Assembly: GCA_029448655.1 (NCBI GenBank)
Contig: JACCLO010000013.1
Location: forward strand, 2,294,001-2,358,000
Length of the DNA: 64,000 nt
Direction of reading: 5' to 3'
Origin: Wolfiporia cocos
Taxonomy: Eukaryota; Basidiomycota; Agaricomycetes; Polyporales; Phaeolaceae
Under the pieces are notes generated by a model. That model had not been told where the DNA came from and ran no database searches. It saw only the letters and a list, made by a program, of their open reading frames with translations. Position 1 is the stretch's first letter, and every line of letters starts with the position of its first letter. The position numbers and the translations under genes were made by a program. Shown in pieces: positions 49,326-59,288 of this stretch.

Positions 49326-50472
49326 GGTGATGAGGATGCTGGTTTGAACCCCAGGAATTGCAAGCCCTAAATTTGTAGCATCAACACCTAAGTTTGTATC
49401 ACAGAGAGTATATTCAAACATGCCCAGGGGGCAAGCCCCCAAAGCCAAGAATACTAAGTCTGGGGAGTACAGCCCAGACAAGAGTGCTATATGTACAGGT
49501 GCAAAACTAGAGATGTGGTGTCTACCCTAAAGCAAATGGTTTGTGCACCATAGCAATGCTATAGTAAGTGTACATAAGTGACCAAGCATGTGATGCAAAA
49601 GATACTTTACCCACACAAGAGTCAGGTGATCAGCAAACTGGCTGAACAGCACTAACCCTCCATAGAGGTGCCAGGCTTTTGTGCACATGACAATGTAGCA
49701 CCGATAGTCCTTCTAGTATGCACAGTGCCTTTCAGACATTGCTACCACGCTGGTTTGCCCTGGCTAAGAGATGTCAAAAACTGTGACAAGTAGCTTATAT
49801 GTACATGAGAAGTCACAGACGTGCCAGTAAGGGCACACCTGTCACAGATTTTCTGGCATACCTGCATCTCCTGTTCCTTCTATAACAGGGGAGTTGTCTG
49901 AGATGGTGTATACTACAAGCAACAGACTAGCATGCAGTAGATAAAGCTGAGGGACACACCCCAACAATACAATGAAGAGTCTGAGGTGTAAGTCTCAGAT
50001 GACATAGCTTAAGTACATGTGCTACACTACCCAGGAAGAGGCCCACCCTAAAGGGGCCCATGTGCAATAGATGTGCATTCCATGGAATGATGATGTCAGC
50101 ATAACACTAGCTAATATATGACCTTTCTGTGACTGTAAGTAGTGATGCTACCCACTGCACTATGGTGTAAGAATAGTATAAGTTGGAAAGTGCCTGGGTT
50201 CAAGCCTGGGTGATGGCATATGCCAGGACCCTATGAAAATCTGTGACAACACCCTAAAGTGCTGGCCTGTGTGCAGTAACTAAGGGACTGATCATATGAC
50301 AGTACATAAGGTGCTACCTAAGGCACAGGTATAAGTAATATGACTAACCATGCATCTAATCTAATCTGATGAGCAACAGATGTGTGAGTGCCTTGCAGTG
50401 GTACATGAGTTTGAACCCGGGGGAGAACATCTGATTTTGACCAAAAAATAAGACATCACCTAAAACTGTGAC
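49326..50472. repeat. Degraded LTR-like sequence of the TGTCACA family
   Basis: It holds GGGGAGTACAGCCCAG (near 49451), CTATATGTACAGG, and two AACTGTGACA ends (49789-49798 and 50462-50472), all typical of this family. No matching TSD was found outside the element at 49840-50248. Probably overlapping, decayed copies. Confidence 0.5.
49840..50248 (-). mobile_element. Solo LTR-like element (TGTCACA family), TSD ACACC
   Basis: 409 bp from TGTCACAGATTTTC to GAAAATCTGTGACA (a 14-bp perfect terminal inverted repeat), with ACACC at 49835-49839 and 50249-50253. A GGTTCAAGCC word near the end resembles a B box. Confidence 0.85.
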
Positions 50473-51405
50473 ACTGTCAGTCTAATCCTGATCACACCTT
50501 GAAGAACGAGAAGGCTATAAGATTGCAGGGTGCACACATCACAACACCATGGCCTATATATGTCATGAGCATGTCATGACCATGTGCCATAATAGCTTAA
50601 GCACTGAGACCCACAGATGCCAACAGAGTTGGCATTCTGCCCTTTTGGCACAATGGTTATTGCATTATGGCTGAAACATTGTATTGGGTCCACACCAGCA
50701 TGTGATAATATACACCAGGTGAGCATGCTTACACTGTCCATCATATGGTATGGGATTATTTTGGCAGGTTTCCTGTGCTTACCCAAACAACCAGGAAAGC
50801 AAGCACCAATAAGTGGTCTTCAGAATGATGTTGCCACTTTGCTGTGGCTTTTTCCTTATCTATACAATCAACCCTTAGTTAGCAACTACTTCCAGCATTG
50901 CTAGACAAATTGACTTTTGCTGATGTAAGGGATACCTGCAATCCTCCCACCGTTACTCACAAGGAGCAGAAACTAATCAGCGAGTACCACTCGTATTATT
51001 CCGAGCATGCACTGTGAAGGATTCAACCGCAGCGCCGCGCGCGCGAGGCACTCGCCCGCGGACGCTCCGATCGACCCCAACACAACACGTACGGATCAGA
51101 TTAGCATGTGCGTACAGTAAGATACGCGGACTGGTACTACTAGGGCGGGACTGTGCACGCGCGGCACGAACACTAAGTATATAAGCGTACAGTCTGTGTG
51201 TGGATTAGATACCGGCGAGGCGGCGCGCAGGCGCGCATGCATGCGTGCGCGATGGATGGATGGATGGATAAGAAGGTAGAGTACAGATGAGGCGTACGTG
51301 TCTAGTGGGCGAGCGTCCGTCATGTCCGTGTCCGTGTGCGAGCCGGCCGCAGCCCGCGCGGCCACCCTCGCGTTCTCCTACGCGACCGAGGCGGCGCGGG
51401 GCAGC
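50473..51405. other. Unassigned, with a sharp rise in GC near 51.0 kb
   Basis: 50617-50904 has an open frame without a recognised domain. From about 51030 the sequence becomes GC-rich. A (ATGG)n run lies near 51253-51270, in the 3' flank of the next gene. Confidence 0.4.
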
Positions 51406-52206
51406 TCAGCGCAGGCGGAGGGTGCGCAGCTGCTGCTGGACCTCCTTGATGTCGCGCCTGTTCCACTCGCCCGTCCAGAGGCCGTTGCCGGTCACCCACG
51501 TGTGCGCGTCGTGCGCCTCTGCGGCCGCCTTCTCCGCAGATGGCGGCTGCGGCAGGGAGGCGTCGAGGGAGCGGCTGCGGCGCTTGGGCGACGCGTCGTC
51601 GTCCGGGGACGCGGATGCGGATGCGGATGCGGCGTGCACGGGGAAGACGAGCTCGGCGGGGACGTCGGCGCCGAGGGTGCGCGCGAGCTTGTCGAGGCGG
51701 CGGCGGCGGAGCTCGGCGGCGGAGGGCGTGCGCGGGGACGAGGGCGAGTGCGGGGACACGGGCGACGCGGGCGCGGCGTCCGCAGGGGGTGCCGCGGGCG
51801 CGCGCGGGGTGGACGGCGGGAGGGGCACGGCGCGGAGGCGGAGGACGAGCGGGCGCGGGAGGGCGCGGGCGGCCTTGCGCGGGGCGGCGCATGCGGAGGC
51901 GGCGGAGGGGAGGAGGCACGGGTCGGGGAGGGACTCGGAGCTCGCGCGGGGCGTGGGCGGGGCGAGGGACGCGGCGGAGGAGTTGGTCGAGGACGCGTAG
52001 AGCGAGGCGGGCGTCGGCGGGCGGGAGCTGCCCCGCGAGACGAGCGAGGAGAGCGAGGAGATGGAGCGCGGCGTGCCCGGGCGGGAGGGCGCGCTGCGGG
52101 GCCCGATGGGCAGGCTGGGGCTGGGCGCGGTGCCCATTTTGCGGGCGGAGCGGCGGGCGGCAGGTGCGGATGCGGGGGTGGGGGAGGTCGTGGCGGTCGT
52201 GTGCAT
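51406..52206 (-). CDS. Ser/Pro/Ala-rich conserved-looking basidiomycete protein
   Basis: 266 codons from the ATG at 52206. The N-terminal two thirds are low-complexity Ser/Pro/Ala (SPVSPHSPSSPRTPSA, for example). A conserved-looking core follows: ELRRRRLDKLARTLGADVP. The C-terminal end is W..EWNRRDIKEVQQQLRTL, close to the stop. This tail pattern is familiar from uncharacterised basidiomycete proteins (from memory, not searched). The function is unknown; the long Ser-Pro stretches suggest a disordered, possibly phosphorylated regulator. Codon third positions are nearly all G or C, unlike the nearby repeats, which argues for a real host gene. A TATA-like TATAAC lies just upstream (about 52212) and TATACAA near 52266. 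The long plus-strand frames over it are GC artefacts. Confidence 0.8.
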   Translation of the reverse strand: MHTTATTSPTPASAPAARRSARKMGTAPSPSLPIGPRSAPSRPGTPRSISSLSSLVSRGSSRPPTPASLYASSTNSSAASLAPPTPRASSESLPDPCLLPSAASACAAPRKAARALPRPLVLRLRAVPLPPSTPRAPAAPPADAAPASPVSPHSPSSPRTPSAAELRRRRLDKLARTLGADVPAELVFPVHAASASASASPDDDASPKRRSRSLDASLPQPPSAEKAAAEAHDAHTWVTGNGLWTGEWNRRDIKEVQQQLRTLRLR

Positions 52207-52449
52207 GGTGGTGTTATAAGGATAGGATGGCAGATTACGAGAGGCTAAGCGAGATGCGCGCGGTGTTATACAAATGGGCGTGAAACGTCGCGGGTCGCGC
52301 ACGCAGTACGCGAGACAGTGGCCAGAGAGGACTCGGGTCGGACCCGCGCGTGCGAAGAGGGACTATATAGGCTGGCTGGGAAGGAAAGGCGTGCGGAGAG
52401 AAGGACAAGGGAACGGGCAGCTGTTGTGCAGGCCGTCGGTTGCCATCAG

Positions 52450-53250
52450 AGGTACAAATGAACCCTGCACAGGCGCCCGGAACCGAGGCCACAAATCGGC
52501 GAGGTTACGCCGCACCCGGCCGAGGTCGAGAGTGGCCGCGCCTGCACCGCCCCCCGCAGGCGACGTTCCGCCGGCTGGGCCACCCGCCGTGCGGGGCGGT
52601 GCCTCGTCGCGTCGGGGCCGTCGGGCCCGCGTCAGTGACCGTACGCGTCTGTGGCTCCGCGCCTAGCGACTCTGAGAACAACACCTGTGCCCTGTGACCC
52701 CCGCGTCTGCAGCCCCGTTCTTTGTCTCCGTCGACCACGAGGTGATCGCTCCCTGTGCCCTGCCCCGCGGCTGTCCACCCCGACTCGGAGTGGCCTGGTG
52801 GACGTGCTTCGCGGACAGCATACGCTGGTCAGCTCACCAGCACTGCCGCACAGATAGGCTTCCGAATGAATTGGCCCACTGCGGTGGGGTCCCACGGAGG
52901 CTTTGGCAGCCGGTGCGGGCCTGGAGCGGCAAAGCGCCCCGCCAGCGACGGCGATGCTGTGGTGTCTCCACACACGCGCGGTGCGTCGAAGGGCAGACGC
53001 AGCTACCGCCCCCGCGCCACGATGCGCACGAGGCTGCGCTGGTGATCGCCGCGCCGTGTAAGTCGCAGATACCGCCACCCCGCGCAATCCGGATATGCAG
53101 CGCGTCGCCGTCCGACGGGACGTGTGCGCGCGGCCATGACGACTCGTATGCGTTGCTAACGTCGCAGATACCACCCACGTCCGCTACGACGCACGCGTAC
53201 ACGGCCTGCGCGCCTGCGGCCCCCGCGCGCGCCTCGCCGCCACCTCACCA
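52450..53250. repeat. X block (right copy)
   Basis: GC-rich, matching 36500-37400 in inverse orientation. No recognised protein is encoded; the many long frames on both strands reflect the GC content. Confidence 0.7.
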
Positions 53251-54073
53251 CCGACTCGGCGCGAACGTTCCTGGCGGACGCGTCCCAGCATCGCACGTGC
53301 GGACGTGCGTGCTGCCCAGGTGCGAACCGGACGCCCTTGGGGACGCGGCGCGGCGTGCGTGGCGTGCCGCGCGCACTCGGGGGCCAGGGCCTCGCGGACG
53401 CGCGCGGCACATACCGTGACGGCCTGCGCAGTGTGCAATGTGCAACATCTTGGCGCCATGCTCAGCTGGTAGGGTTCCGCTTGGAGACGCCGCAGCCTCT
53501 TCAGGCGCCCCCCCTCCGAACGCGCACCACAGCAGGCAGGAGACTCACAGTGCCCGAGCCCGGCAGGCGTCAACCAACAGCGGCCCTCCCACGGAGGGAC
53601 CGATACCGCATCGTAGGTCCTGATATGAAATCATCTCCGGCGACCTCTCGCTCTCTCAGAAGAAGCGCCGAGCGTCAAGTGTGGCGCTGACTGTGCTCGA
53701 TCGCATGCGCGCCTTCGTAGTGCCCGGTGGGCACACGTACGTCGTGCTTGAGCGTCGTGGCGTGTCCTGCCCGTCCGCAGCCGCCGCGCGCTCGGCCGCG
53801 TCACTCCCACACGGTGCCGGCGGACGCGCGGGAGGCGCAGCCGTGGCCTGGACGATCCACAGATGGATGCGCGCGCGATGCCGCCCGGCGCACCCGCGTC
53901 GTCCGGGTTCTGGAATTGCAGCGCATGCGCTGTATCGCCGGCGCGTCGTGCGCGTACGGACACGATCTCGCATGTGGCGGCGCGGCCCGGGAGTGGCGGA
54001 AAGGAGAAAGGGGCGTGCGAAACCCGCGCGCCACACCCGCAGGCGCGGCGAGTTCGACTTCCAGCCTCCAACC
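53250..54073. repeat. Y block: 5' flank of the right CRN gene
   Basis: It matches 43028-44845 in inverse orientation without the 1.2-kb insert. It probably contains the CRN promoter. It is continuous with the X block, so the ancestral order is X-Y-CRN. Confidence 0.7.
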
Positions 54074-57000
54074 ATGTCCGATGAGTGTGAGCTCTGCTAT
54101 CTTGTCTATGAACGTGGGTTCCAGACAAGTCGTCCCTTGAGAATCCATGTAGACCCCAATGGTCTCGTATGTGATGTTGCAGAGGCCATTGGCAATGAGA
54201 GGTCGCCGCCAGTGGATGGATCATGCATCGCTCTTTGGAAGGTACGTATGTGGCACCGTCGGTGGCACCAACCTCGAGTCTCACGTCCTTATAAGCTCAA
54301 TGAAACACTGGAAGCCAGCCACGCAGCAAGCACCCTGGCAGAGACAATGGCTGGCAGCGATCTTAGCGCAGTCGCGACAGAGCTCGAGTCTTTTCATGCT
54401 GTCGCGCAGATCGTCGTCGGCGTGGAGGAGGCATCCCGCCCGATAGTGCATGTCGTCGCACAAATCTCCCGTGAGCTTGGCTCACATTTCTCTCATTTAC
54501 TTCATCAATGACGGGTCCGCCTCAGCGCGCGAAAATACCGTTAGAGACGAGAAATCAGAGGAATTGGGTAGGCAGAGGACGAACAGCGGCGGTGAGCCCC
54601 GCGCTCGCCGACATCGCGCCGCAGATGCGCGGGTCGGGGCTCGCCGTCGCCAGACCAGACTCTCACCACTCCATTCTCTCAGGGCCGTCTCGGGGAACGG
54701 CGGATCGCCGCTCTTCTGTGCTCTCGGAAGACGAGCACAGGAGGGTCGACGAGAAGCTCCTCAGTGTCAAGCATATCGACGATTGCGGGCTGTTCGTGCT
54801 CGTGATCGCAAACTCCGCCGCCGCCTATTCGAACACGATGTATCCTATGATCGGAAGAGCATGGATCGAGGCCTGGGAGAGGTACCCGCGTCTGCGAGAG
54901 ATCCTCGCGGAGTGTAGGGAGGAGTGGTCCTTCCGGGCGCTCCGCGAGCACCGTGCGTTCGACCGAGTGCTGTGATGCATTGTTCCTCATCGCTCACCTC
55001 CGCAACCCACATCAGCGGTCCTCCACCATGACCCGAAGCTGAGGGCAGACCAGAGTAAGCAGAATAACGGTCGGATTTGCAGCGACGCTGATGTGCGCCG
55101 GACTTGCTCGAACAGGCCAAGGCAAGGGAATTGACGCTCGCCCGCTGCGGCACGCCAGCTGACGTGCTATTAGCTGTTGTGAAGGCATGGCAAGAAGAGT
55201 ATTGGGACACCTCGCACGAGCTGCTGCTGAGCTCGATTCGCACGATGAATTCAAAGCGCATGCGCAACGAAGAGAGAGACATCTATGCGAACACTCTCCC
55301 CGTCGTTCAGAGCGCAGGCACCGGCAAAACGCGCATGGTCGACGAGATGGCGAAGCTGATCTTCACCATTCCGTTTTCTATTCGGAGCCCATACGCGGAC
55401 GACGGTGAGTGGTTGGATCGCCTCAAGACGCGCGGTGACCGAATGCCGTGCAGACATTCGCTATCCGCAGGCCGATCGAGAGGTCGTGGATTTCCTGCTG
55501 AGGAAGATCGGTGGGTATTGGGAAGACGTGCTGCTGTTGTATCTCGTGTTCTTCGAGCATCTGTTCGTTCGTGTGGGGGGGGTTCTGGAGCAGCAATTCT
55601 CGAGCGATCGGTACGCGGGCGAATCTCATCTCGCGAGGGCTTGGCGGGAATATCTTACGACCGAGAGGGCGGGTTTGTACAAGTCGGTGATCGAGCGGAT
55701 CGATGTGCGTTCGTCGTGTTGGCATTCCTTGCTCTCACCTGACTCGTGCATCGTCAGCAACGTGGTAAAGTCCCAAAGCCCACCGACGACGACATCAAGC
55801 GCCAAGCACGGGACACCGTGGCCAAGGGCGCATCTCTCATAAAGCAGCTCGAGAAACTGACTCGTCGCGAGACGCAGGACGGAAGCGACGGCAAGGATCA
55901 GACGTCGCTCCGTCTGGTGATCTACTTCGACGACGCACACAGGCTGATGTGGTACCATGTGCGGGCGCGCACATACGAACGCCACAGTTTGCTATACGGC
56001 GCGCTACGGTGCGTGTTGAACCACATGCAAAAGCTGCCGCTGTTTGCCGTCACTCTCTCAACAGTCTGCAACCTGATCGAGCCCGCACCGAGAGGAGTTT
56101 GAGTGTGGGAATACGACACGCTACATGCTCCATACACAGAGCTGCCCTTTGACTGTCTGATCGATGGAAAGCCCTTCATGGAGGCTGGCCAATGTACCCT
56201 CGAGGATACGTGTCAGCTGTGTTTCCTCAGTCAATTTGGACGTCCCCTGTGAACCTCCACTCCCTCGAAACCCGCTATCGACGTCCTAATGGCCGCGGAT
56301 TACAGTTGGCACACGCTCTATAAAAATGCACATGACGCAGTCCGCAGCAATCTGATCGAGTTCGCCACGGACAAGCTCACGGGCATCAGAGACTACAACG
56401 ACATGGCAGGCTCCCCGGACGAGCTGGCGCGTGCGCGGCTCGCCATCCTCTCCACCCGGCTGCTGCTGGACTTGAGCGCGACACGGGCGGCGATGAAGAT
56501 GGAGGCGCGCATGGTCGAGACGAACATGCGGGTCGCGTACAGCGTCCCGGCCCACCGCGAGTATCTCCGGTCGGGGTACCCCTCTGAGCCCACCCTCGCC
56601 GAGGCCGCCACGCATGCGATGGCCGTGCTCCAGCAGCCGGCGGCCACGATACTCGCTTCGTTCGTCGAGAGCGGGCTCGTTGAGAGTGGGAGCAGAGGCG
56701 AGCTGGCCGCGCGTCTCCTCTTGATACGCGCGTTCGACGCAGCGGCGACGAAGAACTGCAGCGGCGGCACGTTGCCGCTCCCCAGTCGACCCATCCCCCT
56801 CCTGGACTTTTTGGAAGCGCTCCTTGGCGCTGGGGGGCTCGAGGAGATCAGGAAGGCGGGGCCTGACAATGCGGTGTCGTCCACGACGACGTTCGAGGAG
56901 GCCTTCCATGATGCGCAGGTGCATTTTACCCATTTCGCGAGGAACGGAGACGCGGGCGCGGCGAGCTCGTTCGGGGCGTGGGCTGCGCTTGCGCGGGGGA

Positions 57001-57539
57001 TGGCCATGCAGCGCGCGCCGAGCGAGAATGGGGTCGACTGCGTCGTCCCTGTGCTCCTTCGGTCGGGGGATAAGCTCTGCGAGGGCGCGGTGACGGGTCT
57101 GCTGATTCGATGCACGAACGAGCGGCACAGCGCGCCGGTGGCGATCGTGGAGGAAGTGATGAATGGCGGCAAGGGGTTCTTCCCGCGAAATAGGAAAGAC
57201 GAGCGGCCGTATATCGCTCTCGTCATGCAGCTTGGCTGTCAGCCGGGGAACGAGTCTGGTGTTTGCGCTAGTCCCCGAGAGGACCCCCCGCACGAAGTGG
57301 AGAAGAGTGCACGGCATCCCCGCTATTCCATCGATATTAGGGGCTGTTCTCCCGCTGAATACCCAATTATCGAGCAGGAAGCGGCTGGCGCATACACCGC
57401 TCTGCTCGGTGATCAGGATCTATGCAGTGGACATGCGCGCCGGGATTTGTTCAGCGAACATGCGCGCCAGAATCCCGCAAGTCTGGAGGCGGTTCGGCGG
57501 CTCAAACCAACGTGGACGATGAAGGGGGGCGGATGTTAA
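54074..57539 (+). pseudogene. Crinkler (CRN)-like gene, right copy: nearly intact, one premature stop
   Basis: The CRN ubiquitin-like N-terminal domain starts at 54074 (ELCYLVYERGFQ.., LWK). A middle region runs to about 54975 (SVLSEDEHRRVDEKLLSVKH, then AWIEAWERYPRLREIL). The P-loop domain follows: QSAGTGKTRMVDEMAKLIF at 55307-55365, Walker B LRLVIYFDDAH at about 55910, and FAVTLSTVCNLIEP. A C-terminal domain occupies 56306-57539. Introns 55405-55453, 55705-55757 and 56249-56305 have GT..AG ends and preserve phase. A further intron must link 54.97 kb to 55116. TGA at 56100-56102 interrupts the reading frame where the left copy has TTA (Leu); the frame is open on both sides. Members are effector or conflict proteins, often nuclear. 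Alternatives to a true stop: sequencing error or recent loss. Confidence 0.8.
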
Positions 57540-58598
57540 ATTAGCTGAAGTATTTTGGGTTCGAGGAGCTGATCAAACTGGAGGAGTAGATCAAAAGCTG
57601 GACCGAACGATTCGGGGGAACGTTGGGAGCAGGGGTGGCAGAGGCTAGCAGTGGCGGATCCTGGGATTTTCGGTGGGGTGTCGAGGTTGCTGCATCAAGT
57701 GCTGCGTTGTCGGTTCTCCTCTCTTCGCCACTCGAGCCCCGAGCTTCCCGAGCTTCTTTTCCTCTTTTGTCTCGCCCTTAGCATCTCCATCACTGTATCG
57801 GGTCCATTTGCAACAGCATCCGTCCCACTCTATTTTATTTTTTTTATTCCGGGGTGGCACGTTCGCTCAAGTCACGCAGCAACGAAACAGATATTCATAC
57901 GGTAATCGCCTGCGAGGTAGGGTACGGGGAATTTGGCAGTGGTAATTTACACTGGGTTAATTTACCCTGTGATTTACCCGTAATTAACAGTCAGGGTGGA
58001 ATGGGGATGTAAATTACGGCTAATCAGAGAGAGAGAGAACAACCATTTATATCCTGCAGTCGGTACAAGTACAGTACATGTGCGGCACCCAACGAGGGGC
58101 AAATTCAAGGTAAATGGTGTGGTAAATAGGGTAGGGTAAAGCGAGCAGTGGGTGTGAATAGGTCATAGTGGGTGGGTCGAAGTAAAGAGGAAAAGTAGGA
58201 GAAATGTGAGTATAAAGATGGGAAGTAGGGTGCACATAAGCCGTTGGTTGGGAGTGGTGGTGGATGAGTGGTAGGGTTGGTAGGGATGCCGGGCCTGGCA
58301 CATCACTACGACAGAGAATACTGTTGATTTGCACTGTGACTCCATGATAATCGAGGGTGTGTAAAGTTGGGTGGGGAAGTAGGGGTGGTCTGTGAGGACT
58401 GATGGGGTGGTCATAGGTGTGTGGTGATGGGGTAGTCGTTTACACTGATGGAGTAGTGGTGAGTGGGGTGGTGGGTTTGTGGATAAGTTTGGGTGGGTTG
58501 CCTGAGTGGGTAAGTGTGTATGTGAGTGGTACAGAAGGGATTGGGGCATGGATAGGTGGTGTATGAGGTTTGGGTGTGGGTGTATGGGGTGCGGTAGT
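57540..58598. other. CRN 3' flank, then G/T-rich sequence with a hAT end
   Basis: Up to about 57830 it matches the left 3' flank (37675-37960). A GTAATTTAC-rich patch follows (57940-58020). GGCCTGGCACATCACTA at 58292-58308 is an isolated hAT right end of the 39542 family. From 58140 the plus strand is G/T-rich and the minus strand would code Thr/Pro/His-rich peptide. Confidence 0.55.
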
Positions 58599-59288
58599 TA
58601 AGGCTCCAACCATATAATATACATGTACAGAAAATCGGTAAATATATGGTATATGGTATATACATAGTATATACATAGTATATACATGGTTTACATGGTT
58701 TTTGGACGGTAAATTCTTAGACATCTTGGCATTGCCATTGCTTTACTCATATGGCTATGGAGATTGTCTCTTCCTTTAATGACATGCTACAGGTATCAGC
58801 ACTTGGCTGATGTGAGGAAAAAACCGGTGTTCAACATTCAACAACCACACTAGTAGCAGGAATGGCTTAGGAGTTGTGCACAATGTGTGAGGTAGTGGAA
58901 AACTTGTATGCATGAGTCTAATGCATGATGCAATCACTATGTAGGATGATATATAGCATAAACATAAATCTGATCTTACCTTCCACCAATGAGAGGGTAA
59001 GCAAAGCATGTGAATTATGTCTTGACATCTTTGCATTTGCGTGGCAGCCACCAGATTGTCCAAATCTCATATCACCACTGCACTGTACATTCTGTAAGAC
59101 ACATAACTAGTTCAGATACACTATTCAAATCATCAATTGAGGGTCTAATATGAATGCAGTCACAACAACCATATACCATATAATATACCATGTATATACC
59201 ATGTACTCGGCCACATGTAAATATATGTATATAGTATATATAAAAAACCATGTATACATGGTATATACATTATATGGCTGGAGCCTTA
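58599..59288 (-). mobile_element. MITE, near-identical inverse copy of 28929-29619, TSD GCGGTAGT
   Basis: 690 bp with TAAGGCTCCAACC ends and the 8-bp GCGGTAGT at 58591-58598 and 59289-59296. The internal frame (58776-59063 minus) repeats the MDNLVAATQMQRCQD peptide almost unchanged, ending early through a one-base difference in a GAAA run near 58818. It interrupts the Thr/Pro/His-rich minus frame. Confidence 0.9.

Noticed and set aside
49397..49798. A ninth TGTCACA-family solo LTR (TATCACAG..CTGTGACA)
   Set aside because: The ends fit, but the flanking 5-bp words (GTTTG and AGTAG) do not match, so boundaries are not supported.
51287..52283. Long plus-strand frames (up to 316 codons) over the GC-rich gene
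   Set aside because: They are Gly/Arg/Ala-rich shadows of the minus-strand gene, whose C-terminus has a conserved-looking pattern.
55435..55460. A frameshift in the right CRN copy after the P-loop exon
   Set aside because: A 49-nt intron with a GTGAGT donor and GCAG acceptor (55405-55453) explains the frame change and joins in phase.
56286..57317. A 343-codon minus-strand frame opposite the CRN C-terminal exon
   Set aside because: It is antisense to a recognised domain in GC-rich DNA and is Arg/His-rich without a motif.
58292..58308. A complete hAT element in the 57.8-58.3 kb flank
   Set aside because: Only the right terminus is present; no left end or TSD was found.
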